From Lachnospiraceae bacterium (lineage in GTDB: Bacteria; Bacillota; Clostridia; Lachnospirales; Lachnospiraceae): a DNA stretch of 64,000 nucleotides. Shown here piece after piece: positions 40,929 to 49,600 of the stretch (position 1 is the stretch's first letter; each line of letters begins with the position of its first letter). The notes below the pieces were generated by a model. It was not told the DNA's origin and made no database searches. It saw only the letters and a list, made by a program, of their open reading frames with translations. The stretch covers positions 1 to 64,000 of the forward strand of contig JAFQLS010000004.1 in NCBI GenBank assembly GCA_017396555.1, in the 5' to 3' direction. The position numbers were made by a program, and so were the translations under genes.

Positions 40929-42825
40929 TAAAAAGCCAATGCCATCAACAGATCCAAAAATAATGGGCAGAATAATAAAAATGCTTTTTAGTTATTACCC
41001 TAAGTTAGTTCCAATAACTATCTTTTGTATATTATTTGCCTCTGCTACCGCTGCTATACCTGCAATATTTATACAACAGGTAATTGCTGATATCGAAAAA
41101 TGGTATCCTACAGGTGACTGGGAAAGTGCAAGTAAAGTCATATTACCAAAAATTTTCATATTAATAGTAATATATATAATTTCAACAATAGCAGTTACAG
41201 TTCAATCTCAGCTCATGGCTAAGATTACTCAGGGTTACCTTGATAAAATGCGTTGTACAATGTTTAATGGAATGCAAAATCTACCAATTAAATATTTTGA
41301 TACTCATAAACATGGCGATATAATGAGCCATTATACCAATGATATAGACACTCTGCGACAGCTTATTTCTCAGGCTTTACCAACACTTTTACAATCATCT
41401 GTCGTAGTAGTTTGTGTTCTTGGTATTATGTTATATTTTAGCGTATGGATGACTCTGGTTGTATTATTCGGTGTATTTTGTATGATGTTAATTTCCGGAA
41501 AACTAGGTGGCGGTTCAGCAAAATATTTTATACGTCAGCAAAAATCTCTTGGTGAAACAGAGGGCTTTATACAGGAAATGATGAATGGTCAAAAGGTTGT
41601 AAAAGTATTCTGCCACGAAGAACAGGCCAAAGAAGATTTCGACAAAATAAACAATCAATTATTTGAGGACAGCTATAAGGCTCATGCATATGCAAACTGC
41701 CTGGCACCAATTATAATGAATATTGGAAATGTTTTATATGCCGTTATTGCTACCGTAGGCGGATTGTTCCTCGCTACAAATACTCCAAACCTGAGTATTT
41801 CTGGAATGGCATTTGAAATAAGTATCGTTATACCATTTTTAAATATGACAAAGCAGTTTACCGGTAACATAAACCATGTTTCTCAGCAGATTAATTCAAT
41901 TGTTATGGGCTTGGCAGGTGCCAGCAGAATTTTTGAACTTATGGACGAAATTGAAGAAACCGACGAAGGCTATGTAACCCTTGTAAATGCATTGATTGAT
42001 GACAACGGAAACATTACTGAAGCAGACAAACACACTGGTATGTGGGCATGGAAACATCCACATGGTGACGGTACAACAACATATACTAAGCTTCAGGGTG
42101 AAGTTACATTAAATGAAGTTGATTTCGCATATGTAGAAGGTAAAAATGTATTAACAGATGTAAGCGTATACGCTAAACCTGGTCAAAAGGTAGCTTTTGT
42201 TGGTGCTACAGGTGCCGGTAAAACAACTATTACCAACCTTATTAACCGTTTTTACGACATAGCAGATGGTAAAATCAGATATGATGGCATTAATATTAAC
42301 AAAATAAAGAAATCTGATCTTCGTACCTCATTAGGTATTGTTTTACAGGAAACAAACCTTTTTACAGGTACTGTAATGGATAATATTCGTTACGGAAGAC
42401 TTGAAGCTACTGATGAAGAATGTATAGCAGCTGCTAAACTTGCAGGTGCTGATGACTTTATAACACGACTTCCTATGGGTTATGATACAGAGCTGTCTAA
42501 TAATGGTTCAAACTTATCCCAAGGACAGCGACAGCTTATTGCAATAGCAAGAGCCGCAGTTGCAGATCCACCTGTAATGATTCTTGACGAAGCTACTTCT
42601 TCTATTGATACACGAACAGAAGCTATCGTACAAAGAGGTATGGATAAACTTATGGAAGGTCGTACAGTTTTCGTTATAGCACACAGACTTTCTACTGTTA
42701 AGAATTCAGATGTAATTATGGTTCTTGACCACGGTAAAATCATCGAAAGAGGAAATCACAAAGAACTTATTGATAAAAAAGGTACTTATTACCAGTTATA
42801 TACCGGTGCATTTGAACTTGAATAA
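40921..42825 (+). CDS. ABC exporter half, canonical ATP site (heterodimer subunit 2)
   Basis: A 634-residue permease/ATPase with six TM segments and a complete ABC domain: Walker A GATGAGKTT, signature LSQGQRQ, Walker B MILDEATSSID and H-loop VIAHRLSTV. It carries the catalytic residues its partner lacks, so the pair is a heterodimer with one working site. An insert of about 40 residues before the ATPase (ALIDDNGNITEADKHTG segment) is unusual for the family. The ATG at 40921 follows GGAGGTGA by 5 bases and overlaps the partner's stop by 8 bp; an in-frame extension upstream lies inside the previous gene and is rejected. Confidence 0.93.
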   Translation: MNNKKPMPSTDPKIMGRIIKMLFSYYPKLVPITIFCILFASATAAIPAIFIQQVIADIEKWYPTGDWESASKVILPKIFILIVIYIISTIAVTVQSQLMAKITQGYLDKMRCTMFNGMQNLPIKYFDTHKHGDIMSHYTNDIDTLRQLISQALPTLLQSSVVVVCVLGIMLYFSVWMTLVVLFGVFCMMLISGKLGGGSAKYFIRQQKSLGETEGFIQEMMNGQKVVKVFCHEEQAKEDFDKINNQLFEDSYKAHAYANCLAPIIMNIGNVLYAVIATVGGLFLATNTPNLSISGMAFEISIVIPFLNMTKQFTGNINHVSQQINSIVMGLAGASRIFELMDEIEETDEGYVTLVNALIDDNGNITEADKHTGMWAWKHPHGDGTTTYTKLQGEVTLNEVDFAYVEGKNVLTDVSVYAKPGQKVAFVGATGAGKTTITNLINRFYDIADGKIRYDGININKIKKSDLRTSLGIVLQETNLFTGTVMDNIRYGRLEATDEECIAAAKLAGADDFITRLPMGYDTELSNNGSNLSQGQRQLIAIARAAVADPPVMILDEATSSIDTRTEAIVQRGMDKLMEGRTVFVIAHRLSTVKNSDVIMVLDHGKIIERGNHKELIDKKGTYYQLYTGAFELE

Positions 42826-42841
42826 ATGACGATTTATTAAT

Positions 42842-42903
42842 AAAAAATGATACCCCTAAAATACTATGCGTAAGCAATGTATTTATAGGCGGTATCATTT
42901 TCT
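42842..42903 (+). terminator. Bidirectional terminator between ABC exporter and spoVAC
   Basis: AAAATGATACC pairs with GGTATCATTTT (42844-42854 with 42891-42901), with a second imperfect pairing (CCTAAAATAC with GTATTTATAGG) inside. It separates convergent genes. Confidence 0.82.
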
Positions 42904-42920
42904 TTATAAATATTATATTA

Positions 42921-43364
42921 CTATACCCCAAACATCTTAAATATCCAGTATATAAGTCCCACTATCCAACTACTTACTATTCCATACAAAATAACCGGCC
43001 CTGCTATGGTAAAAACTTTACAGCCTATACCAAACACCTGACCCTCCTTCTTAAACTCTATAGATGGTGCTGCTATTGAATTAGCAAATCCGGTAATTGG
43101 AACCAAGGTTCCCGCCCCTGCATAATTTGCGATTTTAGAATACAAGTTACAAACCGTAAGCAAAACACTTATTCCTATCAATGTAATAGATACCAATACA
43201 GCTTCATCCTCTTTGTTCACACCAAAATTTGAATATAAATTTCCAAGAATTTGCCCAAGAGTACATATAGCTCCTCCCACAACAAATGCCCTAAATATAT
43301 TTTTATATATATTAGTAGTTGGCGTTACTGCCTTTACATATTTATCATACTCTTTTACATTCAT
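42921..43364 (-). CDS. spoVAC: Stage V sporulation protein AC (SpoVAC)
   Basis: A protein of about 147 residues with four or five hydrophobic segments and the SpoVAC pattern: MNVKEYDKYVKAVTPTTN start, FVVGGAICTLGQILG, and PITGFANSIAAPSIEFKKEGQVFGIG (key words GFAN-P-EFKKEG). SpoVAC is a mechanosensitive-like channel for dipicolinate at the forespore inner membrane. It is the last gene of the spoVAA-AB-AC unit (stop of spoVAB to this start about 15 bp). ATG at 43364 is preferred over 43376: AAAGGATGG lies about 11 bases upstream of it. Confidence 0.93.
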   Translation of the reverse strand: MNVKEYDKYVKAVTPTTNIYKNIFRAFVVGGAICTLGQILGNLYSNFGVNKEDEAVLVSITLIGISVLLTVCNLYSKIANYAGAGTLVPITGFANSIAAPSIEFKKEGQVFGIGCKVFTIAGPVILYGIVSSWIVGLIYWIFKMFGV

Positions 43365-43379
43365 ATTACTTACCATCCT

Positions 43380-43796
43380 TTAACTTATTATAAAATAATA
43401 TATTAATGAACCTGCAATCTTTCCCAACATGACAGATATTAATATAGATATAATTCCCTTATTAACAGAAAATCTTCTATTACAAATAGACGTTACTTTT
43501 AAACTTTCCCCTAAACATATTGCAAGACATCCAACAAAAGCACCTGAAAACAGACCATATAGAACCATAAATATATTTCCACCATACAAATTAATTTCGT
43601 ATATACTAACAATATTTCCTAAAATCGAACCTATTATTAATACCGTTTCATACAAGCATATATATTTTGCAGTATGTGTTCTTTCTGCAAGCTTTGTAAC
43701 TATTCCAACAACAGTAAGTAAAACAAATACTCCTCCTGCAGCAACAAATCCACTACCTACTCCTATAAATATACACAGCAAATTATGCCACCACAT
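43380..43796 (-). CDS. spoVAB: Stage V sporulation protein AB (SpoVAB)
   Basis: A 138-residue protein with four hydrophobic segments (about 5-30, 45-65, 72-95, 112-135) and the SpoVAB outline (GVGSGFVAAGGVFVLLTVVGIV; ERTHTAKYICLYETVL; conserved GSILGNIV). Its ATG overlaps the spoVAA stop as TAATG. It belongs to the accessory spoVA genes that are found in some sporeformers besides the essential C, D and E subunits; the exact role is not settled. Confidence 0.88.
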   Translation of the reverse strand: MWWHNLLCIFIGVGSGFVAAGGVFVLLTVVGIVTKLAERTHTAKYICLYETVLIIGSILGNIVSIYEINLYGGNIFMVLYGLFSGAFVGCLAICLGESLKVTSICNRRFSVNKGIISILISVMLGKIAGSLIYYFIIS

Positions 43797-44407
43797 TAGT
43801 CTTCCTCCTTATATGAATTAGAAACTATAGTGGAATTAATATCTTTTTCATATTTACTCATTTCAACCTCAATAGGGCTTGGATCATCTGTAATACGCAT
43901 TTTCCAAAAATGTCCATATAAAATAATAATCCCAAATCCCAGTCCTATAGAATAGCTGGCTTCTATCAATGTTTTTCCATCAGATTTATTGCCTGTAATT
44001 AGTTCATATACATTCTCAAACAATGAACTTGTGCTAACATCTTCATTAAAGCTCATAATTGCAAATGCCGCACCAAAAAAAACTATCAAACAAATAATAG
44101 CTACTTTGAAGAATTCAACAAATATATTGCCCTGTTTCTTTTTTTTCTTATACTGTACTATTGCACTTGTTCCTCCTAAATTTGCTACAGAAACATTATC
44201 TGAATAATCTTCAATAATTTGTATTATTTCAGTTACAGGAATAACTGCCCTATTAGGAATTTTATTAAATTGCAGGATTGACAACTCTTTTATTTCTTTT
44301 GCAATTTTAACATCATTACAATACACGTCTGCTATATCTGATATTTTTATTTCGCAGCTTTCACTTATTATATTTTCTTTTAAATTAATATAAACATTTT
44401 TTCTCAT
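43796..44407 (-). CDS. spoVAA: Stage V sporulation protein AA (SpoVAA)
   Basis: A protein of about 203 residues: an N-terminal soluble part (about 1-95; NVYINLKENI, ISDIADVYCNDVKIAKEI) then two membrane segments (about 110-133 and 155-178) and a charged tail. The layout and position before spoVAB match SpoVAA. An in-frame TTG further upstream lies in the MCP terminator region and is not preferred; the ATG at 44407 has only a weak AAAGTGAG site. It starts the spoVAA-AB-AC forespore unit, which is expected to be SigG-driven, though I could not pick out a SigG promoter in the 36 bp available. Confidence 0.85.
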   Translation of the reverse strand: MRKNVYINLKENIISESCEIKISDIADVYCNDVKIAKEIKELSILQFNKIPNRAVIPVTEIIQIIEDYSDNVSVANLGGTSAIVQYKKKKKQGNIFVEFFKVAIICLIVFFGAAFAIMSFNEDVSTSSLFENVYELITGNKSDGKTLIEASYSIGLGFGIIILYGHFWKMRITDDPSPIEVEMSKYEKDINSTIVSNSYKEED

Positions 44408-44441
44408 AAAACTATTATTTCTCACTTTAATTTTTATATAC

Positions 44442-44476
44442 AAAAAACCGATATGGAAAATTTTTCCATATCGGTT
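44442..44476 (-). terminator. Terminator of the chemoreceptor gene
   Basis: A 15-bp stem (ACCGATATGGAAAA with its complement, 44446-44460 / 44461-44476) with no real loop, followed by six T on the minus strand, lies just after the chemoreceptor stop. Confidence 0.92.
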
Positions 44477-44492
44477 AATGTATCAATTATTA

Positions 44493-47054
44493 TTATCTTA
44501 ATTTGAAAATGCTAACTGAAGAATCAAGATCTCCTGCATCATCCTTAAGTCTTTGTACTGCTGAGCTAAGCTCTTCAACCGCCTGAAGCTGTCTTTCAGC
44601 ACTCTTACTAAGTTCATTTGATGCTGCTTCTGTCTCATTTGAAGTAGCCGAAATACTTTCAATAGCTTCCATCGTATCATTCTTAGCAACTTCAATAACC
44701 TTAATACTTGCAGTAATCTTATCAACATCTTCTGCCAATGTATCAACCTGTTGTCTAATGTTCTTGAATACATCTACTGTATTATCAAGTGCAATTTCCT
44801 GATTAGAAACGATATCTGCTGCTTTCTCAGCTGTCTCCATAGTTGAAATCATCTTAGTCTGAAGCTGTCCTATAATGTTTGCAATACTTGTACCTGCCTG
44901 ACTTGACTGTTCAGCAAGCTTTCTGATTTCATCAGATACAACTGCAAATCCTCTACCTGCTTCACCTGCTCTTGCAGCCTCGATAGATGCATTAAGTGAT
45001 AACAGATTAGTTTCTTCTGCAATTTCATTAATTGTGTTAATTATAGTATATATACGTTTAGCTTCTTTATTAAGTTCACCAATGGCCTGAATAATATACT
45101 TTGTAATCTCAGTTGTATCCTTAACTTTATCAGTAAGATCTGTAATAATATTCATACCATCATCAACAATCTTCTGTGTACTATCTGCAATCTTGTTAAT
45201 TTCTCTGGTATTACTATGTACATTATTAATCTTATCTGAAAGCTCTGACATCTGATGTAAGCAGTTCTCCGTATCTGTTGACTGCTGTGTAATACCGGCA
45301 TCAATATACGATACAGCTTCCTTAATACTTCTTGTAGCTTCAAGTAACAACTGCGAGTTATCATCAACCTGAGATGCCGACTCTGATACATTGTCACTAA
45401 CTGATGTCATCTTAACAATAAGATTCTTCATACTATCAATCATACTTAATACACTTAATGAAAGTATTCTGAATTCATCAGTTCTCTTTGTCTGGATAGT
45501 ACCGGTAAGGTCACCATCTGATGTTGTCTTTAATACTGTATTAACAACACTAAACTGCTTAGACATTCCTGTTGCCATTGTTACACCTGTAAATATAGCA
45601 ACTATACAACAAATCAAAATTGCAAGAATAGTATATTTCAAAATTACATTAGCTCCTGCAAGAATCTCTTTCTGAGGAACCATAGCACATATCATTGCCC
45701 CTGTTTTATCTTCTATCGAATATGTGAACAGATATGTATCTCCCTTGTAAGTGATATAACTATTTCCTGATAATTCTTCACTTTCTATTGCTTTCTTATA
45801 GAAAGACTGCTCATCAAAGTTAATCTTATCATTACCAACAACTACCTGTTTACCATCTCTTGTTATAAAAGCTGTAATGCAGTCATCACTTATCTCTGCC
45901 TGTTCCAAAATATTCTTAACGAAGTCTGTCTGAACGTCTATTATGATATATCCAACCTGTCTCATTCGGTCATTTAAAAGTGGTCGTGTATAAGCCAAAG
46001 GATAATCATCTCTGTCAAAACCAATCTCTGTATCAAGCTCTATATGCTTGCTTATCCAATATGGTTCTCCGTTGTTATTCTCCTCTACTTCTTTACCTGC
46101 AGTAGACTCTATAAATGATTCGTAGCCCTGCTTATTAACTAAAACACCTTCATCCGTACATGGATCAGTAATTGATGAAATGATAATAATATGTTTTACA
46201 AATTCATCTGCTGTTGCTTCCGCACTTATAGCAAGCTTAACATCCATAAATTCTGATTCTGTCTTACCCTCATCCTTAGTAGCTGTATAGAACTGAGTAA
46301 TAGTTGGATTAACAGCTAATCTGTTACCAATCAAGTCAATAGAATCAAAACCAAGACCCAAATACCTCTCCAATGTAGTTACACTTGTAACAGCTGATGT
46401 CTCATATGTTTCTGTTAAGCTTTCTTTACTTCTTGAATAAATAAGCATACCAACACATACGAACAATACAACAGGAACAAGGAATGCACAGATGAGTTTC
46501 ATCTTAATTCCACGATACCATGGAATCTTTCCCTTTTTAAATGCTGCTTCCATAGCTGCCTTACGTTTTGCGGACTCCTCTTTATCAACATAAGACTTAA
46601 TAAGTGCATATATCTTCTTATATGCTTTAACTAAAAATCTCCAAACTATAATAGAAACCTTCTTAATAATTCCCCAAACCTTCTTGAAAAAGCTCTTACA
46701 CTTTGCCATAAATGCTCCCTTTTCTCTTGGTGCCTTTGGTTCCTTCGGAGGTTTTGGAGCCTTTGGTGCCTTTGGTTCCTTAACCGGTTTTGGAGGTTTC
46801 TCCTTTTTAACCTTTGGAGGCTTTGGCTCCTTCGGAGGTTTTGGAGGTTTCTCCTTTTTAACCTTTGGAGGCTTTGGCTCCTTCGGAGGTTTTGGAGGCT
46901 TCTCCTTCTTTTCCTTAGGCGGTTTATCCTTACCTAAGCCTAATTTAAATCCTTTTTTCTTATCACCAGCTGAGTCCTTAACCGGTGTCTCATTCCTATC
47001 ACCCATTACGTCAAAGGTAATTGAAGAATAATCTTTAATGTCATCACGATTCAT
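44493..47054 (-). CDS. Methyl-accepting chemotaxis protein with Lys/Pro-rich cytoplasmic N-terminal tail
   Basis: An 853-residue chemoreceptor. Unusually, the first 190 residues precede the first TM: an acidic head, then a Lys/Pro-rich tail (about 43-110), then an amphipathic basic stretch (about 120-165). TM1 is at about 190-212, a dCache-like sensor domain at about 215-475, TM2 at about 480-505, then a HAMP-like part and the signalling domain with the hairpin tip [18 protein letters not shown]... (key residues [14 protein letters not shown], about 665-690). It senses an extracellular ligand and controls CheA. No flagellar or che genes are here. An RBS is not obvious before the ATG (AAGGTGG about 9 bases). 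It ends at a strong terminator. Confidence 0.93.
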   Translation of the reverse strand: MNRDDIKDYSSITFDVMGDRNETPVKDSAGDKKKGFKLGLGKDKPPKEKKEKPPKPPKEPKPPKVKKEKPPKPPKEPKPPKVKKEKPPKPVKEPKAPKAPKPPKEPKAPREKGAFMAKCKSFFKKVWGIIKKVSIIVWRFLVKAYKKIYALIKSYVDKEESAKRKAAMEAAFKKGKIPWYRGIKMKLICAFLVPVVLFVCVGMLIYSRSKESLTETYETSAVTSVTTLERYLGLGFDSIDLIGNRLAVNPTITQFYTATKDEGKTESEFMDVKLAISAEATADEFVKHIIIISSITDPCTDEGVLVNKQGYESFIESTAGKEVEENNNGEPYWISKHIELDTEIGFDRDDYPLAYTRPLLNDRMRQVGYIIIDVQTDFVKNILEQAEISDDCITAFITRDGKQVVVGNDKINFDEQSFYKKAIESEELSGNSYITYKGDTYLFTYSIEDKTGAMICAMVPQKEILAGANVILKYTILAILICCIVAIFTGVTMATGMSKQFSVVNTVLKTTSDGDLTGTIQTKRTDEFRILSLSVLSMIDSMKNLIVKMTSVSDNVSESASQVDDNSQLLLEATRSIKEAVSYIDAGITQQSTDTENCLHQMSELSDKINNVHSNTREINKIADSTQKIVDDGMNIITDLTDKVKDTTEITKYIIQAIGELNKEAKRIYTIINTINEIAEETNLLSLNASIEAARAGEAGRGFAVVSDEIRKLAEQSSQAGTSIANIIGQLQTKMISTMETAEKAADIVSNQEIALDNTVDVFKNIRQQVDTLAEDVDKITASIKVIEVAKNDTMEAIESISATSNETEAASNELSKSAERQLQAVEELSSAVQRLKDDAGDLDSSVSIFKLR
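46803..46904 (-). repeat. 51-bp tandem repeat in the chemoreceptor N-terminal tail
   Basis: Two nearly identical 51-bp units encode a 17-residue [17 protein letters not shown] repeat, continued by shorter Pro/Lys variants to about residue 110. The GC-skewed, Gly-Phe-coding opposite strand is a shadow of this. Confidence 0.85.
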
Positions 47055-47090
47055 TGGTGCACCACCTTACGATATAATATTTATAATTAT

Positions 47091-47119
47091 ACAATACTTT
47101 GTGCGTTTATTCTAGTCAA
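47091..47119 (-). promoter_or_regulatory. Promoter of the chemoreceptor gene
   Basis: TTGACT (47119-47114), 17-bp spacer, TATTGT (47096-47091) on the minus strand, about 37 bp before the ATG. Confidence 0.68.
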
Positions 47120-47205
47120 TTTTTCAAAAATCGACGACTTTTTTAAATATTTTTATTAATTTTTACCAAAAAGTAATAAAAGTATTAAAAACTACATATA
47201 TTATA

Positions 47206-47233
47206 TTGACTTTTAATATTAACATTGTATAAT
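47206..47233 (+). promoter_or_regulatory. Promoter and palindromic operator of hemolysin III
   Basis: TTGACT (47206-47211), 16-bp spacer, TATAAT (47228-47233). A TGTAGTT-N5-AACTACA inverted repeat (47233-47251) begins at the -10, and a third half-site AACTACAT lies at about 47190-47197, upstream of the -35. The layout suggests repressor control. Confidence 0.65.
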
Positions 47234-47311
47234 GTAGTTATCGAAACTACATTAGATAGTTATTCATTACAGAAGAATTAGTTATTATTTATTTCTTCAG
47301 AAAGGATTATT

Positions 47312-48001
47312 ATGGATATTGGATTAAAAATTACGGAACCTAAGATTAGTAGACTAAGCAAAATTGCTATACCAAAATATACACTCGGTGAAGAACTTGT
47401 CAGTGCAATTTCACATGGTTTGGGAGCTGCATTGGGAATTGTTGCTCTCGTTATGTGTCTGGTAAAAGCAATACCTGAGGGAAACGCATTTTCAATTGTG
47501 AGTAGCTGGATATATGGTTTTTCAATTATAATTCTATACTCTATGTCCTGCATATATCACGCACTTAAGCCATGTAATGCAAAACGAGTGATGAGAATAT
47601 TTGATCATTGTACAATTTTCTTATTAATTGCCGGCTCTTATACACCATTCACACTTGTATCATTAAGAGCTTCTGTTGGGTGGTATTTATTTGGAATTGT
47701 ATGGGGAGCAGCAATTATTGGAATTATTCTTAATGCAATTAATATGGAAAAATACAAGACCTTATCAATGATATGCTACCTCGCTATGGGATGGGTTATT
47801 ATATTTGCAATAAAGCCACTCATAAACGCAATAGATATTAATGGTATCAAATTATTAGTTGCTGGTGGTATCGCCTATACAATAGGAGCAGTTATTTACG
47901 GAATAGGAAGTAAAGTTAAGTATATGCATTCGATATGGCATTTCTTTGTTCTTGCCGGTACCATCCTCCAGTTCTTAACAATTTATTATTATGTAATATA
48001 A
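47312..48001 (+). CDS. Hemolysin III / PAQR-family membrane protein (YqfA-like)
   Basis: A 229-residue protein with seven hydrophobic segments and PAQR/HlyIII motifs: ELVSAISHGLGAALG (His about 36), SMSCIYHALKP (Ser-His in TM2), DHCTIFLLIAGSYTPF and the C-terminal HSIWHFFVLAGT (His-x3-His). The conserved His and Asp residues form a metal site in this family. The role of bacterial members (YqfA, TrhA) involves membrane lipid homeostasis; hemolysis is historical. It has its own promoter with a palindrome. RBS AGAAAGG 8 bases upstream. Convergent with sigF and sharing a terminator. Confidence 0.95.
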   Translation: MDIGLKITEPKISRLSKIAIPKYTLGEELVSAISHGLGAALGIVALVMCLVKAIPEGNAFSIVSSWIYGFSIIILYSMSCIYHALKPCNAKRVMRIFDHCTIFLLIAGSYTPFTLVSLRASVGWYLFGIVWGAAIIGIILNAINMEKYKTLSMICYLAMGWVIIFAIKPLINAIDINGIKLLVAGGIAYTIGAVIYGIGSKVKYMHSIWHFFVLAGTILQFLTIYYYVI

Positions 48002-48008
48002 CTCCACA

Positions 48009-48045
48009 AAGAAACAGTATCCGCCCTCAGCAGATACTGTTTCTC
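48009..48045 (+). terminator. Terminator overlapping the 3' end of sigF
   Basis: A 13-bp stem (48009-48021 with 48033-48045) with loop CGCCCTCAGCA. The sigF stop codon (48027-48029) lies in the loop, so the last codons of sigF are part of the hairpin; convergent with hemolysin III. Confidence 0.85.
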
Positions 48046-48743
48046 ATTTTAAGAAGTAATTTCTTTTCCATTCTACTCACCTGAACCTGACTGATTCCTA
48101 AAATCTTTGCAACCTCAGTCTGAGTTTTATCCTGATAATATCTAAGATTTATCAATTTTTTTTGAACTTCATCCAGTTGTTTTAACATATCTTCAATTAG
48201 TACATGATTAATTATTTCATTATACGTATTTTCATTTTTATCTGCTACTTTATCTACCAGATATAGCTCATTTCCATCACTTTGATATACAGATTTATAT
48301 AAGGATTCAACCTCTATATTTGCATCAAGTGCCATTACTACTTCTTCCACAGATAGCTCCAATGCATCTGCAACTTCATTTAAGGTTGCATCTCTTCCAT
48401 ATTTTTGACTAAGCTTGTCTGACATCTGTTTAATCTTCCATCCGTTTTCTTTTAGCGACCTGCTTACCTTAATCATTCCGTCATCTCGCAAGAATCTCTT
48501 TATCTCGCCCATTATCATAGGCACCGCATAGGTACTAAACTGAACCTCATAATTGTTATCAAATTTGTCAATTGCCTTTATCAGACCTATACAACCTATT
48601 TGAAACAAATCTTCTGCTTCATAGCCTCTTCCTAAGAATCTCCTGACAACACTCCATACAAGTCCCATATTTTCATTTACAATGGTATCTCTAGCTGCTT
48701 TATCCCCTTCGTGTGCTAGCCTTATCATTGCAACTGTGTCCAT
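48027..48743 (-). CDS. sigF: RNA polymerase sporulation sigma factor SigF
   Basis: A 238-residue sigma-70 family factor: region 2 (AEDLFQIGCIGLIKAIDKFD, FSTYAVPMIMGEIKRFLRDDG), region 3 and region 4 helix-turn-helix (TQTEVAKILGISQVQVSRME). It follows spoIIAB by 1 bp. SigF is the first forespore-specific sigma factor, held inactive by SpoIIAB and released by SpoIIAA after asymmetric division. It would turn on spoIIR, spoIIIG (sigG) and others; sigG in turn drives the spoVA genes nearby. The 3' end lies in the terminator hairpin. Confidence 0.97.
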   Translation of the reverse strand: MDTVAMIRLAHEGDKAARDTIVNENMGLVWSVVRRFLGRGYEAEDLFQIGCIGLIKAIDKFDNNYEVQFSTYAVPMIMGEIKRFLRDDGMIKVSRSLKENGWKIKQMSDKLSQKYGRDATLNEVADALELSVEEVVMALDANIEVESLYKSVYQSDGNELYLVDKVADKNENTYNEIINHVLIEDMLKQLDEVQKKLINLRYYQDKTQTEVAKILGISQVQVSRMEKKLLLKMRNSIC

Positions 48744-48744
48744 A

Positions 48745-49173
48745 TTAATTTTTCCAATTTATATATTTCTTCATATATACCTTGGTGCCTACTCCTTTCT
48801 CTGATTCTACATTTAATTCATCCATAAACATTTCCATAAATGCAAATCCCATACCTGAACGTTCCTCAGTTCCTTTAGTGGTAAACAATGGTTCCATCGC
48901 CTGCTTCAAATCATCTATTCCAATACCCTTGTCTTCAACGATTATTATTATTCCCTCTTCGTCAATTTCCATATCCATATATATAACTCCTCCTTGTCCG
49001 TTATATCCATGAATAATCGCATTGGTAACTGCTTCCGAAACAGCTGTTTTTATATCATTTACCTCGTCAATAGTAGGATTAAGCTGTGTTGCAAGTGCCG
49101 CTGCAACAACTCTTGCAAAGCCCTCATTAATAGATTTCGCATCGAATTCCAGATGAATTTTATTACTATACAT
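48745..49173 (-). CDS. spoIIAB: Anti-sigma F factor / serine kinase SpoIIAB
   Basis: A 142-residue GHKL-fold kinase: N-box EAVTNAIIHGY (about 44-54), G1 box EDKGIGID (about 79-86), G2 box TTKGTEERSGMGFAFM (about 94-110). It binds SigF or phosphorylates SpoIIAA. Its ATG overlaps the spoIIAA stop by 1 bp (TAATG) and its stop is 1 bp from sigF, so the stoichiometry is set by translational coupling, as in Bacillus. No missing residues are seen. Confidence 0.97.
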   Translation of the reverse strand: MYSNKIHLEFDAKSINEGFARVVAAALATQLNPTIDEVNDIKTAVSEAVTNAIIHGYNGQGGVIYMDMEIDEEGIIIIVEDKGIGIDDLKQAMEPLFTTKGTEERSGMGFAFMEMFMDELNVESEKGVGTKVYMKKYINWKN

Positions 49174-49514
49174 TACGATTCCTCCTTTAAACTTTTTATT
49201 GCATTTTCGAAAGAATCGTAAGTATGTACAACTCTGTGGAGTCCTGAAATCAGCACGATTCTATCTATATTTTTATTAGTGTTTACAATTCCTACCTTGC
49301 CACCTATACCTTTTACCTGACGATATCTACCCATAATCATACCAATACCTGAGCTATCCATAAATTCTGTTTTTCCAAAATCAAACAAAATACTTTTTAC
49401 ATAATTTCTTGAAATATAATCATCAGCCTTTTCCCTTATGGTTTCTGCACTGTGATGATCTATTTCTTTTCCTACGGTAATTACCAAACATTGATTTATT
49501 ACTTCAAATTTCAT
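49173..49514 (-). CDS. spoIIAA: Anti-sigma F factor antagonist SpoIIAA
   Basis: A 113-residue STAS-domain protein with the phosphorylatable Ser in FMDSSGIGMIMGRY (about 57). Dephosphorylated SpoIIAA frees SigF from SpoIIAB. First gene of the operon; GGAGG lies 5 bases before the ATG. The expected SigH/Spo0A promoter lies in about 49515-49545, which is AT-rich (TATAAATATTTATAA), but no clear SigH box is recognised. A terminator for the upstream TPR gene precedes it. Confidence 0.95.
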   Translation of the reverse strand: MKFEVINQCLVITVGKEIDHHSAETIREKADDYISRNYVKSILFDFGKTEFMDSSGIGMIMGRYRQVKGIGGKVGIVNTNKNIDRIVLISGLHRVVHTYDSFENAIKSLKEES

Positions 49515-49544
49515 ATGACCTCCTATAAATATTTATAATTTGCA

Positions 49545-49581
49545 CAAAAAAAGAAAAGGTAAATAAATTACCTCTTCTTTC
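49545..49581 (-). terminator. Terminator of the zinc-ribbon/TPR gene
   Basis: AAAGAAAAGGTAA pairs with TTACCTCTTCTTTC (one mismatch) and runs into an eight-base T tract on the minus strand, insulating the sigF operon. Confidence 0.88.
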
Positions 49582-49600
49582 GTATTTTAAAGCATTATGC

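Noticed and set aside
43796..44443. SigG-type promoter ahead of spoVAA
   Set aside because: The region between the chemoreceptor terminator and the ATG is too AT-rich to assign -35/-10 boxes with confidence.
46684..47031. Plus-strand Gly/Phe-rich ORF (GFGGF repeats)
   Set aside because: It is the complementary reading of the Lys/Pro-rich chemoreceptor tail; repetitive composition explains the open frame.
49515..49544. SigH or Spo0A box ahead of spoIIAA
   Set aside because: Expected by analogy but no convincing motif could be picked out by eye.
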